Shown: piece after piece, positions 7,799 to 16,977 of the stretch
Numbering within the stretch: position 1 is the first letter of the stretch
How the letters are laid out: each line of letters starts with the position of its first letter
Source: an uncultured Lachnospiraceae bacterium
Lineage (GTDB): Bacteria > Bacillota > Clostridia > Lachnospirales > Lachnospiraceae
Direction: 5' to 3'
Assembly (NCBI GenBank): GCA_910579645.1
Contig: CAJTVK010000015.1
Coordinates: 1 to 47,095 of the forward strand
DNA length: 47,095 nt
Program-made: the position numbers and the translations under genes
The notes under the pieces: generated by a model
What the model saw: only the letters and a program-made list of their open reading frames with translations
What the model was told of the DNA's origin: nothing
Databases searched by the model: none

Positions 7799-8272
7799 AT
7801 GAAAATACGGCGTGCGCAGGAGAAAGATTTGAAACGTATCCATGAACTTTTAGTGCAGGTATGCATGGTGCATCATAAAGGGCGGCCTGACTTGTTTCAG
7901 GGGAACGGCAACCGTAAGTATACGGACGGTCAGCTGAAGGAAATTATCCGGGATGAGGAACGGCCGGTTTTTGTGGCGGCGGATGAGACAGACAGGGTTC
8001 TCGGATATGCGTTCTGCATTTTTAAGCAATATAAGGAGGACAATATTCTGACGGATATCAAGACTCTTTATATAGATGATTTATGCGTGGACGAGGCTAT
8101 CCGCGGGCAGCATATCGGAAAAGCTTTATATGAGGAAGTGTTGGCATTCGCCAAAGAAAACGGCTGTTATAATGTGACGCTGAATGTATGGAGCTGCAAC
8201 GGACCGGCAATGAAATTCTATGAAAAGTGCGGGCTGAAGCCGCAGAAAGTGGGAATGGAAATCATTCTTTGA
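7799..8272 (+). CDS. GNAT-family N-acetyltransferase
   Basis: A 157-aa protein, ATG 7799 after GGAGGG. The GNAT fold is visible: LYIDDLCVDEAIRGQHIGKALYEEV (acetyl-CoA loop of Q/R-x-x-G-x-G/A type) and the C-terminal NVWSCNGPAMKFYEKCGLKPQ. It transfers an acetyl group from acetyl-CoA to an amine; the substrate is unknown. Full length for the family. Confidence 0.88.
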   Translation: MKIRRAQEKDLKRIHELLVQVCMVHHKGRPDLFQGNGNRKYTDGQLKEIIRDEERPVFVAADETDRVLGYAFCIFKQYKEDNILTDIKTLYIDDLCVDEAIRGQHIGKALYEEVLAFAKENGCYNVTLNVWSCNGPAMKFYEKCGLKPQKVGMEIIL

Positions 8273-8362
8273 AGGAAATGAAAGTGCGTTGAACAGCAGC
8301 CGAAAGAAATTGGTTTCCGCGATATTTTTAAGGATATTCTGGAAGAACTGAAAAAAGTATGC

Positions 8363-8368
8363 TATAAT
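8363..8368 (+). promoter_or_regulatory. Extended -10 promoter for the hybrid kinase
   Basis: TGCTATAAT (8360-8368) is a perfect TGnTATAAT extended -10 element, 74 bases before the kinase ATG. No good -35 is visible at 17 bases, which is usual for extended -10 promoters. Confidence 0.55.
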
Positions 8369-8441
8369 TGGGAAAGCGGTTCGGAAAGTATTTTTCTGAC
8401 ACGCTCCTGGAAAAGGAAATAGTGCTGCAGGGAGACAGGAT

Positions 8442-10475
8442 ATGGGAATAGTCGGCGAATTGGGATTAGAAGATATAGTGGCGGGCATTCCGGGCGGATT
8501 TTTTATTTACCGTGCATACGGGACGGAAGAGGTTATCTATTCTAATCATGAAATCTGGGAGATATACAATTGCGGTTCGGAAGAGGAATTCCGTCAGCTG
8601 ACAGGGAATACATTCAGCGGCATGGTACACCCGGAGGATTTTCAGCGGGTAGAGAAGAGCATATGGGAACAAATCCGGGAAGAGAAAAAGAAATTCGATT
8701 ATGTGGAATACCGTATCGTCACGAAGGACGGACAGACCCGCTGGGTGGAAGATTTTGGGCAGTTGGTGAGGAATGCTGTTTACGGGGACATTTTTTATGT
8801 GTTTGTCAGCGATATTACCGATAAAATGCTGCATGATATGCAGAAACAGGAACAATATTGGAACCGTATTGAGGACAGGGCTCTTCTGCAGGCGGTGATT
8901 CAGAGCACAATTTTTGCATATAGGGAAGTTTACATAATTAATCTGCAGGATAATTTCGGAAGGATGATTTATCCGGACGATCAGAACGAGAAGGAAACAG
9001 GGGATTACAGGCAGCTTCTGGAACGGCATTTCCAAGAAGGGATTCTTCCCAGGGACAATGAGGATACGGTAAGGAGCATACTGCAGCCGGAAGCCATAAG
9101 GGCGGCGCTGATGGGAAAGAACAGCGTGGAATATCAATACCGTAAGCGGAAAGAAGACGGAACCATGGAGTGGTGCGCCACTACGGTTACGGTAAGTGAA
9201 AGAATAGACGGCATACCGATTACGGTCGTAATGTGCATACGCAGCGTGGAAGGCATTGTCAAAAGAGAAGAGCAGCAAAAATCCATTCTGGAAAATGCGC
9301 TGCTGAATGCGAATCAGGCAAATGAGGCGAAGACGGTATTCCTGACGAATATGTCTCATGATATGCGTACGCCCATGAATGGAATCATGGGATTCTGCGA
9401 TTTGGCGTTAAGGCATGTGGAAGAGCCTGAGCGGGTGAAAGACTGTCTGATGAAGATACTGGAATCCTCCCATACATTGCTTGGCATCATTGACAATATG
9501 CTGGATATGAGCCGTATTGAGTCGGGGCAGCTGAACTTGGAGAGAAGCGAGAATAATCTGGTGCAGATTATGAATGATGTCCATGGCCTGCTGAAGGAAG
9601 GGATGGAAAATAAGTATATTACCTATCGGCTGGATATGAGCGGGGTGGCACATGAATGGGTTTACTGTGACTTGCTGCGGATGCATCAGATTTTGGTCAA
9701 TGTGGTGGGGAATGCGGTAAAGTTTACGGAGCCGGGCGGAACCATAACCGTGACGGTAAAAGAAGAACCGTCCTTAAGCAGCGGCATAGCCAATTATGAG
9801 TTCCGGATAAAGGATACAGGCATAGGGATGACGCAGGAATTCCGGGAAAAGGTATTCCAGCCTTTTGAGCGGGAACGGACTTCCACGGTTTCCAAGATAC
9901 CGGGAACGGGATTGGGGCTGGCGGTTACGAAGAACATTGTGGATCTGATGAACGGCAGCATTGAAGTGGAAAGCGAAGTAGGGAAAGGGAGCGAATTCAT
10001 TATTTCCCTGTCTTTCCGGATTCGGAAGCAGTCGCTGAAAATGGGCGATCTGCTCCAAATGGCGACCGAAACGATGAATACGGATAATTTGGCAGGCAAA
10101 TGTGTGCTTCTGGTGGAAGACAATGAGCTGAACCGGGAGATTGCAAAAACCTTGCTGGAAGAAGAAGGGCTGGTCATCCATGAGGCGGAAGACGGCGACG
10201 TGGCAGTGGAGATGGTAAGGAATTCTCAGGGAAAGTATGATTTTGTCCTGATGGATATTCAGATGCCCCGCATGAACGGTTATGAGGCGACTAGGGCAAT
10301 CCGCAGGCTGGAAGACAGAAAGCTGGCAGGGATTCCGATTATTGCCATGTCGGCCAATGCTTTGGAAGAGGATAAGAAAGAGTCGCTGCGGGCAGGCATG
10401 GACATGCATTTGGCCAAGCCGATAGAGATGGATAAAGTCTTGGCGGCATTGGAATGGATGATGCTGAAAGAGTGA
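8442..10475 (+). CDS. Soluble hybrid sensor histidine kinase / response regulator
   Basis: A 677-aa protein with no membrane segment, hence cytosolic. Order: PAS domain (~20-130, with IYSNHEIWEIYNC and TRWVEDFGQ), a second PAS-like region (~160-275, with KEDGTMEWCATTVTVSE), then HisKA with NMSHDMRTPMNGIMGF (phospho-accepting His 306). The HATPase domain has NVVGNAVKFTEPGG, KDTGIGM and GTGLGLAV. A C-terminal receiver domain (~545-665) has VEDNELNREI, LMDIQMPRM (Asp 605) and the late Lys in AKPI. Such proteins sense a cytosolic signal and relay phosphate internally, often on to an HPt protein. No HPt or output regulator lies next to it. ATG 8442 follows GGGAGA. Confidence 0.92.
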   Translation: MGIVGELGLEDIVAGIPGGFFIYRAYGTEEVIYSNHEIWEIYNCGSEEEFRQLTGNTFSGMVHPEDFQRVEKSIWEQIREEKKKFDYVEYRIVTKDGQTRWVEDFGQLVRNAVYGDIFYVFVSDITDKMLHDMQKQEQYWNRIEDRALLQAVIQSTIFAYREVYIINLQDNFGRMIYPDDQNEKETGDYRQLLERHFQEGILPRDNEDTVRSILQPEAIRAALMGKNSVEYQYRKRKEDGTMEWCATTVTVSERIDGIPITVVMCIRSVEGIVKREEQQKSILENALLNANQANEAKTVFLTNMSHDMRTPMNGIMGFCDLALRHVEEPERVKDCLMKILESSHTLLGIIDNMLDMSRIESGQLNLERSENNLVQIMNDVHGLLKEGMENKYITYRLDMSGVAHEWVYCDLLRMHQILVNVVGNAVKFTEPGGTITVTVKEEPSLSSGIANYEFRIKDTGIGMTQEFREKVFQPFERERTSTVSKIPGTGLGLAVTKNIVDLMNGSIEVESEVGKGSEFIISLSFRIRKQSLKMGDLLQMATETMNTDNLAGKCVLLVEDNELNREIAKTLLEEEGLVIHEAEDGDVAVEMVRNSQGKYDFVLMDIQMPRMNGYEATRAIRRLEDRKLAGIPIIAMSANALEEDKKESLRAGMDMHLAKPIEMDKVLAALEWMMLKE

Positions 10476-10505
10476 CGGCTTTGCCATGACAGGAAATCCG
10501 CAGGG

Positions 10506-10556
10506 GAAAAATCCGCAGGGGAAATGTCTGCACGGTGACCTTTCCTCCCTGCGGAT
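10506..10556 (-). terminator. Intrinsic terminator of the 58-aa minus-strand gene
   Basis: Read on the minus strand, ATCCGCAGGGAGGAAA pairs with TTTCCCCTGCGGAT and is followed by a T tract. It lies just downstream of the small minus-strand gene and may also separate it from the kinase gene. On the plus strand the hairpin lacks a T run. The plus strand also carries two direct copies of AAATCCGCAGGGGA here. Confidence 0.65.
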
Positions 10557-10594
10557 ACAAGGGTTACTCCCGCAGGCGGCGGGATATCGGATGG

Positions 10595-10771
10595 TTATTC
10601 ATATTTATTTTTACTGCTGTCGGAGGGTTCGCCGCCCGGGCCGTCTCTCCTTGGCACTTCGTCAGGAATGATATCTAACGGCAAGTCTTCCTCAGGGATA
10701 TTATGGTCGTCATATAAATTTTCACCAGAGGTTCTTTTCGTGGGGGTTCCCTTATTATTCTTATATTCCAT
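10595..10771 (-). CDS. Small acidic hypothetical protein
   Basis: A 58-aa protein starting MEYKNNKG at position 10771 on the minus strand. It is preceded on that strand by AAAGGAG, a strong ribosome binding site, so this start is chosen over the longer in-frame one. The C-terminal half is acidic and Pro-rich with IPDEVPRRDGPGGE, reads as disordered, and has no Cys or membrane segment. I know no function for it. The good ribosome binding site and a matching downstream terminator support a real gene. Confidence 0.6.
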   Translation of the reverse strand: MEYKNNKGTPTKRTSGENLYDDHNIPEEDLPLDIIPDEVPRRDGPGGEPSDSSKNKYE

Positions 10772-10907
10772 TTTCCCGGCTCCTTTCCATAGGTCTGTAA
10801 TGCTGCGCCGTCCGCGGTTTTTACCGAACGGTATTGAAAGCATATGTATTTTTTATATTTAAATACAAGGAAATATTTTGCATTTGGGGAGCGGAATAGG
10901 GAAAAGG

Positions 10908-11077
10908 TGGGGAATGGCAAATATAAGGAATAAAGGCAAGGAAAGATAAAGCAAGGAAAGATAAATGCAAGGAAGGATAAGCAGAAAAAAGGATAAATAG
11001 AAAGATAAATAGAAATAAGGATAAATAGAAATAAAGATAAATAGAAATAAAGATAAATAGAAATAAGGATAAATAGA
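10908..11077 (+). repeat. Purine-rich tandem repeats upstream of recQ
   Basis: The stretch is almost free of C. It starts with imperfect AAGGAAAGATAAA units and passes into about five copies of a 16-base AAATAAGGATAAATAG unit (from ~10990 to 11077), one of them shortened. It occupies the gap before recQ. Confidence 0.8.
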
Positions 11078-11132
11078 GGGAGCGGCAGGCGGAAGTGGAA
11101 AAGCAGAGAAAGAGAGGGAATAAAGGCAGTTT

Positions 11133-13010
11133 ATGAGTGAGCAGGGTAAAGTTTTAAAGCAATATTTTGGGTATGATACGTTCAGGGAAGGACAGGAGGA
11201 ACTGGTGGAAAGCATTCTGCACGGGCAGGATACCTTTGGGATTATGCCCACAGGGGCAGGGAAGTCCATTTGCTTTCAGGTTCCGGCATTGATTCTGAAA
11301 GGCATTACGCTGGTAGTCTCACCGCTGATTTCCCTGATGAAAGACCAGGTGGAAGGGCTGAATCAGGCAGGGGTGCATGCGGCCTATCTGAACAGCTCCC
11401 TGACGGCGGGGCAGTATCAGAAGGCTTTGGGATATGCCAAGGAAGGGCGGTATAAAATCATTTATGTGGCGCCGGAACGTCTGGTGACGGATCATTTCCT
11501 GGATTTTGCCTTGCAGGCGGATATTTCCATGCTGGTGGTGGACGAAGCCCATTGCGTGTCCCAATGGGGGCAGGATTTTAGGCCCAGCTATCTGAAAATC
11601 GTGGATTTCATTCAAAAACTTCCGGTGAGGCCCATTATCAGCGCGTTTACGGCCACTGCCACAAAGGAAGTGCGGGACGACATTATAGATATTCTTCTTT
11701 TGCAGAACCCGAAAGTGGTGACTACAGGATTTGACCGCCCGAATCTCTATTTCGCGGTGCAGGCACCGAAGGATAAGTATGCATCCATGAAAAATTTCCT
11801 GGAACTTCATAGTGGGCAGAGCGGCATCGTATACTGCCTGACGAGGAAGTATGTGGAGGAAGTATATGCAAAGCTGGTGAAAGACGGATTTTCGGTGACA
11901 AAATACCATGCCGGGCTTTCCGACGGGGAGAGAAAGAATAATCAGGAGGACTTTATATACAGCAGGGCGGAAATCATGGTGGCTACCAATGCGTTCGGCA
12001 TGGGGATAGATAAGTCCGACGTGCGTTTTGTGGTGCATTATAATATGCCGAAAAATATGGAAAGCTATTATCAGGAAGCGGGGCGCGCCGGACGGGACGG
12101 TGAAGCGGCGGAATGTGTTCTGCTGTATGCCGGGCAGGATGTGGTGACCAATCAGTTTTTTATCGACAACAATAACGACAATCAGGAACTGGACGAAACA
12201 AGCCGCAGGATGGTGATGGAAAGGGACAGGGAAAGGCTCCGGAAGATGACTTTCTACTGTTTTACCAACGAATGCCTGCGGGATTATACGCTGCGCTATT
12301 TCGGGGAGTACGGCAGCAATTACTGCGGGAACTGCTGTAACTGTCTGACTCAGTTTGAAAGTACGGATGTAACGGAAATTGCCAGAGGCATCATAGGCTG
12401 TGTGGAAAGCAGCCGCCAGAGGTTCGGGACGAATGTGGTCATTGATACGGTGCACGGGGCGAATACGGCAAAAATACGAAATTACCGGATGGACGGGAAT
12501 CCTCATTACGGGGAACTGGCCAAAGTGCCGGTTTTCCGGCTGCGGCAGGTTATGAACCATCTGCAGCTTTACGGATATCTGAATGTGACAAGCGATGAGT
12601 ATGCGATAGTGAAGCTGACGGAAAAATCAGCGCCGGTGTTGAAGGGGGAGGAACAGATTGTCATGAAATTGGCAAAGGAGCAGGAACATCCGGCGAAGAT
12701 AAAAGGCGGCAGGGACGAAAAGGCAAAGCGCGGACGCAAAGAGACGGCTGCCGGTTTTTCCAAAGAGGAATTTTCGGACAGGGAGGAACGGCTGTTTGAG
12801 CGGCTGCGGGCACTCCGGACGGTAATTGCGAGAGAGGAAAACGTGCCGCCCTACATTGTTTTTTCGGACAAGACGTTGGTGCATATGTGTCTCATTAAGC
12901 CGAAGACTAAGGAAGACATGCTGACCGTATCCGGCGTGGGGGAATTTAAGTATGAGAAGTATGGGGAGCGGTTTCTTGGCTGTGTGCAGGAAGAAGGCAG
13001 GGAGATTTGA
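11133..13010 (+). CDS. recQ: ATP-dependent DNA helicase RecQ
   Basis: A 625-aa 3'-5' DNA helicase for recombination and replication-fork repair. Helicase motifs are clear: motif 0 with FREGQEE, Walker A MPTGAGKS, DEAHCVSQWGQDFRPSY (Walker B with the RecQ aromatic loop) and QEAGRAGRDGE (motif VI). The RecQ zinc site follows with Cys residues in FTNECLRDYTLRYFGEY and CGNCCNC. After a winged-helix region and a basic linker, an HRDC domain fills the last ~80 residues (EERLFERLRALRTVIAREE...). Full length for the family. ATG 11133 follows AAAGG. A DUF2156 gene follows 69 bases downstream. Confidence 0.95.
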   Translation: MSEQGKVLKQYFGYDTFREGQEELVESILHGQDTFGIMPTGAGKSICFQVPALILKGITLVVSPLISLMKDQVEGLNQAGVHAAYLNSSLTAGQYQKALGYAKEGRYKIIYVAPERLVTDHFLDFALQADISMLVVDEAHCVSQWGQDFRPSYLKIVDFIQKLPVRPIISAFTATATKEVRDDIIDILLLQNPKVVTTGFDRPNLYFAVQAPKDKYASMKNFLELHSGQSGIVYCLTRKYVEEVYAKLVKDGFSVTKYHAGLSDGERKNNQEDFIYSRAEIMVATNAFGMGIDKSDVRFVVHYNMPKNMESYYQEAGRAGRDGEAAECVLLYAGQDVVTNQFFIDNNNDNQELDETSRRMVMERDRERLRKMTFYCFTNECLRDYTLRYFGEYGSNYCGNCCNCLTQFESTDVTEIARGIIGCVESSRQRFGTNVVIDTVHGANTAKIRNYRMDGNPHYGELAKVPVFRLRQVMNHLQLYGYLNVTSDEYAIVKLTEKSAPVLKGEEQIVMKLAKEQEHPAKIKGGRDEKAKRGRKETAAGFSKEEFSDREERLFERLRALRTVIAREENVPPYIVFSDKTLVHMCLIKPKTKEDMLTVSGVGEFKYEKYGERFLGCVQEEGREI

Positions 13011-13079
13011 CCCCAAGGAAGTATACGGCAGGGGATAAAGTGGAAAAATAAACAAAAGGGAAAATGAAAGAGGAGAATT

Positions 13080-13994
13080 ATGGAAATCAATTGGAAAGAA
13101 TTGGGCATGGAAGATAAGGGAATCATTACCCGCTATTATGACATGGAGCCGGTGAGGAACTGCGAGTTTACTTTTGCAAACAACTATCTGTGGGCTCCGT
13201 TTTATGAAATCCGTTATGCAGTGGTGGAGGACATGCTGGTATTCCGATCCGATGAGGAAGAACTGTCCGTCAGCTATCCTCTGGGGAGCGGAGACAGGAG
13301 AAAGACCATAGATGTGCTGTCACGGTATTTTGAGGAAATGGGGCGGCCTTTCAAAATGCATCTTGTATCCCCGAAACAGTTTGAAAGATTGGAGGGACTG
13401 TATCCGGGGAGATTTCAGGTGACATATGACAGAGATGCGGCCGACTATGTTTATGAATCGGAACGGCTGATTTCGCTGGCCGGAAAGAAACTGCACGGAA
13501 AGAGGAACCACATCAACCGTTTTAAGGAGAATTATCCGGATTGGGTATATGAAAGGATAACGGAGAGGAACGTGGCGGAATGCATATCCATGGCAGAAGA
13601 GTGGAAAGCACAGAACGGCTGTGGGGAAAGAGGGGAGAAGCACAATGAATTCTGCGTGACCGTAAATGCCTTGGAAAAACGGGAAGCGTTGGGGCTGCAG
13701 GGAGGGCTGCTCCGTGCCGGCGGAAGGGTGGTCGCTTTTTCCCTCGGGGAACCTTGCGGGAAGGACATGTTTGTGGTGCATATCGAAAAAGCCTTTGCCG
13801 AAGTGCAGGGTGCGTACCCTATGATTAACCAGCAGTTTGCGGAACACGAAGCGGCAGGCTATAAGTATATTAACCGGGAAGAGGATACGGGGGCAGAAGG
13901 CCTCAGAAAAGCCAAACTGTCCTATGACCCGGTTTTCCTGATGGAGAAAGGATTGGTTTCGGAAAAGGAGAATGCCGGAGGAAAGGAAGGATGA
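13080..13994 (+). CDS. DUF2156 family protein (MprF-C/GNAT-like)
   Basis: A 304-aa soluble protein made of two GNAT-like halves. This is the DUF2156 fold, shared with the catalytic domain of MprF lysyl-phosphatidylglycerol synthase and with Fem-type aminoacyl transferases. Visible family signatures are CEFTFANNYLW near the N-terminus, KLHGKRNHINRFKENYP in the middle and YKYINREEDTGAEGLRKAK near the end. No membrane segments, so this is the stand-alone type of unknown substrate. ATG 13080 follows AGAGGAG. The next gene starts 4 bases after its stop, so the two are probably one operon. Confidence 0.85.
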   Translation: MEINWKELGMEDKGIITRYYDMEPVRNCEFTFANNYLWAPFYEIRYAVVEDMLVFRSDEEELSVSYPLGSGDRRKTIDVLSRYFEEMGRPFKMHLVSPKQFERLEGLYPGRFQVTYDRDAADYVYESERLISLAGKKLHGKRNHINRFKENYPDWVYERITERNVAECISMAEEWKAQNGCGERGEKHNEFCVTVNALEKREALGLQGGLLRAGGRVVAFSLGEPCGKDMFVVHIEKAFAEVQGAYPMINQQFAEHEAAGYKYINREEDTGAEGLRKAKLSYDPVFLMEKGLVSEKENAGGKEG

Positions 13995-13998
13995 CGGA

Positions 13999-15297
13999 AT
14001 GGATGAAAACAAAAGCGGAAAAAGAGTGACGGAACAGGTGGAGAAACTCTTTGCTTTTATTAAGCAAAGCCCTACTTGTTACCAGGCTGTGGAAAATGTA
14101 GGGAGAGAACTGGAAGCGTCAGGCTATCGGCAGCTGGAGGAAAAGGTGGAATGGGAACTGAAGCCGGGCGGAAAGTATTATGTCACAAGAAACGGCTCAT
14201 CCCTGATTGCGTTCCGGCTGCCTGCCAAGGAACTGAAGGGTTTCCGTATGATTGCGTCCCACAGTGATTCACCTTGTTTCAAAGTGAAGGAAAATGCGGA
14301 CATGCCCGCAGAAAATGCCTATGTCAGGCTGAATGTGGAAAAATATGGAGGCATGATATTGTCCACATGGCTGGACAGGCCTTTGTCAGTGGCAGGCCGG
14401 ATTGCGCTGGCAGGAAATGGGGGTGTCCGGAATGTGATGATTGACAAAGATTTGCTTCTTATCCCCAATGTGGCTATTCATATGAATCGTGACATGAATA
14501 AGGGAGTGGAATACAATGTACAGACGGACATGCTGCCTCTGTTTACCGGGGAGCACGGAGAGAAGACTTTCCTGGATTTGATTGCGGCTCAAACAGGGGT
14601 CGGCACGGAGGATATTCTGGGGACGGATTTGTTCCTTTATAACAGGGAAGAGGGAAGGGTTTTCGGGGCGGACGGAGAGTTTGCCTGCGCCCCCAGGCTG
14701 GACGACTTAGCCTGTGTCTATGCCTCTTTACAGGCAATGCTGCATGGGATGCCGGAAGAATATGCAAATGTGACGGCTGTCTTTGACAATGAAGAGGTGG
14801 GGAGCACAACGAAGCAGGGAGCGGCTTCCACCTTTCTGCAGGATGTTCTTGTGCGGATTTCGGAAGCTTTGGGAATGACGGGAAGCGGTTACCGCCGGCT
14901 TCTGGCAGGCAGCTTTATGATTTCGGCAGACAATGCCCACGCGGTGCATCCTAATCATCCGGAGAAAGCAGACCCTACCAACCGCCCGTATTTAAATCAA
15001 GGGATTGTCATTAAATATCACGGCGGGCAGAAATATACTACCGATGCCGTTTCGGCGGCATATATCAAAGAAATCTGCCGGCAGGCAGGTGTTCCTTGGC
15101 AGACTTATGCCAACCGGTCGGATATTGCAGGCGGTTCCACACTGGGGAACCTTTCAGCGGCATTGGTTCCTGTGGCTGCGGCGGATATCGGGTTGGCGCA
15201 GCTTGCCATGCATTCCGCCTATGAGACAATAGGGACAAAGGATATGGATTATATGGTAAGAGCAATGGAATGCTTTTTTGGAGCCCCATGCATATGA
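13999..15297 (+). CDS. apeB: M18 family aminopeptidase
   Basis: A 432-aa zinc aminopeptidase, full length. It removes N-terminal, often acidic, residues from peptides in the cytosol. Metal and catalytic motifs are present: ASHSDSPCFK, APRLDDLA, FDNEEVGS and SADNAHAVHPNH, plus a final His in LAMHSAYE. ATG 13999 is preferred over the in-frame ATG at 13972, which has poorly spaced Shine-Dalgarno sequence and overlaps the upstream gene; GGAGGAAAGGAAGG precedes 13999. Confidence 0.92.
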   Translation: MDENKSGKRVTEQVEKLFAFIKQSPTCYQAVENVGRELEASGYRQLEEKVEWELKPGGKYYVTRNGSSLIAFRLPAKELKGFRMIASHSDSPCFKVKENADMPAENAYVRLNVEKYGGMILSTWLDRPLSVAGRIALAGNGGVRNVMIDKDLLLIPNVAIHMNRDMNKGVEYNVQTDMLPLFTGEHGEKTFLDLIAAQTGVGTEDILGTDLFLYNREEGRVFGADGEFACAPRLDDLACVYASLQAMLHGMPEEYANVTAVFDNEEVGSTTKQGAASTFLQDVLVRISEALGMTGSGYRRLLAGSFMISADNAHAVHPNHPEKADPTNRPYLNQGIVIKYHGGQKYTTDAVSAAYIKEICRQAGVPWQTYANRSDIAGGSTLGNLSAALVPVAAADIGLAQLAMHSAYETIGTKDMDYMVRAMECFFGAPCI

Positions 15298-15379
15298 TAT
15301 AGGAAACGAAAAGCGACAGGCCGGGGACATGTGAAAAAGCATGGCTCCGGTCTGCCGCAGAATAAGGGCAGGGAACTAA

Positions 15380-15793
15380 ATGGATTCACAGAAAATAGAA
15401 AATGTTCTGAATCTTGCGTTGGATATATCCGATGAAGAAAGGAGAAAATCGCTTGGCTTGGATACGGGCTTTGACGAAACGAGCAATCTATGGGAAATCA
15501 TTGTGAAGCATAACGGAGATTTGTCCCGGCTGAACAGCCCGGTCATAACAGTTGAAGAACTGATTGCCGGCTATGCCATAGTCACATTGCCGAAGAACCT
15601 GATAGCGTCATTTGCAGAACTGGAAGAAGTGGAATATGTGGAGATGCCTAAAAGGCTGTATTTCTCGGTTCAGCAGGGAAAGGAAATTTCATGCATTCCG
15701 CCGGTGACGGTGAGAGAGCCGTATCTGAGCGGTGAGGGGACGATTGTTGCGGTGATTGATTCCGGGGAGCGTGTTATTATGTTGTTAAGTTAG
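15380..15793 (+). pseudogene. S8 peptidase, N-terminal part, split by the genomic island
   Basis: Residues 1-129 are the prodomain-like N-terminus and first catalytic motif of a Csp-type subtilisin-like peptidase: GEGTIVAVIDSG with catalytic Asp 127. Immediately after the first two bases of the Gly codon (GG at 15764-15765) the reading enters foreign DNA and stops after 8 more codons. The missing part (IDYSRMDF..., catalytic His, Asn and Ser motifs) lies at 45671-46990 in the same orientation. Joining at the shared GG gives an in-frame VIDSG-IDYS, exactly the family sequence. As it stands the fragment cannot be a protease. Confidence 0.9.
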
Positions 15794-15830
15794 TGAAACC
15801 AAAGTAAACACAAGGGGTTCCGCTGATTTA

Positions 15831-15891
15831 GTCCTACGAAAAAATGCCTTTCAGGCATAAGATTTGGCGGTAGGACAGGCCTGTTTTATTT
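15831..15891 (+). terminator. Two-stem hairpin near the island's left end
   Basis: GTCCTAC (15831-15837) pairs with GTAGGAC (15870-15876), and an inner ATGCCT/AGGCAT hairpin (15844-15858) sits between. It is followed by AGGCCTGTTTTATTT. It could stop transcription from the broken peptidase gene entering the island, or belong to the attachment region. Confidence 0.45.
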
Positions 15892-16039
15892 AAAATTTTA
15901 AAGGGAAATAGAGGTTTGCAATAACGTAACACAAAGCGGTTCGTGAAAGGAAAGGCTATTTCCTATAGCGTTCTTGACATACTGCCCGAAAAAGTAAAAA
16001 ATGGAAATCATGAGTCTGTTTGTAAATGGCTTATTAATC

Positions 16040-16182
16040 ATTGCAGTTCCTCTCTGTCTGTTCCGTACCATTGCCGTGTTTAAATTTCTAGTCGAAGCAT
16101 CATATCGGCATCGAAATTTTGCCTTGTACTGGCACGAACCATGCAAAGAGGAACTGCAATTTCTGTCTGGATGCAGTACTAG
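16040..16182. repeat. Foldback element with 14-bp perfect inverted repeat
   Basis: ATTGCAGTTCCTCT (16040-16053) is repeated inverted at 16147-16160, and similarity between the arms continues inward for about 35 more bases. The right side ends at CTAG (16179-16182), with the same CTAGTACTGCAT end as the element at 16974. Short ORFs across it on both strands are not convincing genes. Confidence 0.6.
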
Positions 16183-16342
16183 TATAAACTGATTTAAATA
16201 CCTTTATGTTTCACTGAGGATGCTTTTCGAGAGTACCTGTGTAAAAACGCAGACGTAGCGGGCTATGCTGAGGCTTTTACATAGGTGCTATCGGGAAAGC
16301 AGAGCAGCGAAACGTAAGGTTATTTAAAGTGGGTTATACTAG
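16179..16342. repeat. MITE-like element A, 164 bp, 34-bp terminal inverted repeats
   Basis: It begins CTAGTATAAACTGATTTAAA and ends in the inverted counterpart with CTAG at 16339-16342; 27 of 34 end positions match. The interior is also self-complementary (CCTGTGTAAAA against TTTTACATAGG), so the whole element can fold into one long hairpin. No transposase of its own. Confidence 0.85.
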
Positions 16343-16381
16343 CATGACCCACCCATATGTTTCGCTTGTCTAAATTTCCAT

Positions 16382-16452
16382 CTGCCGCGTTGTTATCGGT
16401 CAACGATGCCACCGCATCGCTTCCTTCTTCCGCCTTGCCCTGACACAAAAAT
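16382..16452. repeat. Second copy of the GC-rich repeat core
   Basis: About 70 bases closely matching the core of the foldback element at 7043-7207 (GCCGCGTTGTTATCGGTCAA and CTTCCGCCTTGCCCTGAC). It lies in a 425-bp stretch (16343-16760) that otherwise holds a weak 70-codon minus-strand ORF and a hairpin at 16687-16740 (CTCAAAAA/TTTTTGAG); no gene is supported there. Confidence 0.75.
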
Positions 16453-16760
16453 TAGGCACTGAAATTCGTATTGTTTATGATATTTATATTCCTGTTTTCA
16501 ATCATTGCTTTTGCAGCCTTTTTCTCTTCTTTGCAGACATTAAACTGATTCTTACGCTTCTGGCTGCCAAACTCATTCCTCTTCCGGCTTACGGCAAAGG
16601 CAAAATCCCATCCGATTACGGGCAACTCTTTTTTAGCTGCAATCCGGTAAGTTAGGAATTGCATGTTTTTTCTTCGATGGTGCTACGTGCTACTCAAAAA
16701 TCAGTCATGCATCCGTTTGCGCATGGTTTTTGAGCAGTGCCCGGCACTAAAATACAGTTG

Positions 16761-16872
16761 CCAGTATAATCCGATTTAAATAACCTTACATTATTATTTG
16801 GAACAACCCAGAATATCGTGTTATTCAGAATAATTTATAATATATAGTTATTTGAATTGGGTTATACTAGTA
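16761..16872. repeat. MITE-like element B, 112 bp
   Basis: Ends CCAGTATAATCCGATTTAAA and, inverted, CTAGTATAACCCAATTCAAA. Same end family as element A, AT-rich interior, no ORF. Its right CTAG is shared with element C. Confidence 0.8.
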
Positions 16873-16977
16873 TAATCCAATTTAATTAGCTTTACGTTTA
16901 TACTTTTCATAGACTCATGCAAAAATAGCACAATTAGAATAATAAAACATATAGTTATTTAAATCTGATTATACTAG
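16869..16977. repeat. MITE-like element C, 109 bp
   Basis: Ends CTAGTATAATCCAATTTAAT and, inverted, CTAGTATAATCAGATTTAAA. It abuts element B and the next repeat through shared CTAG tetranucleotides, so the elements sit end to end. Confidence 0.8.

Noticed and set aside
8466..9359. Minus-strand open frame of 297 codons
   Set aside because: Antisense shadow of the hybrid histidine kinase gene, whose motifs are unmistakable on the plus strand.
11319..12560. Long 413-codon open frame on the minus strand
   Set aside because: It lies wholly inside recQ in antisense, has no family features and a His/Pro/Ile-rich composition typical of a shadow frame.
16001..16192. Small membrane protein on the plus strand (63 codons)
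   Set aside because: The ORF spans a foldback repeat with a 14-bp perfect inverted repeat and has no ribosome binding site.
16383..16664. Protein gene on the minus strand (70 codons plus the QGKAEEG-like extension)
   Set aside because: An in-frame stop precedes the conserved peptide in both the 7043 and 16383 copies, and the surroundings are repeat elements.
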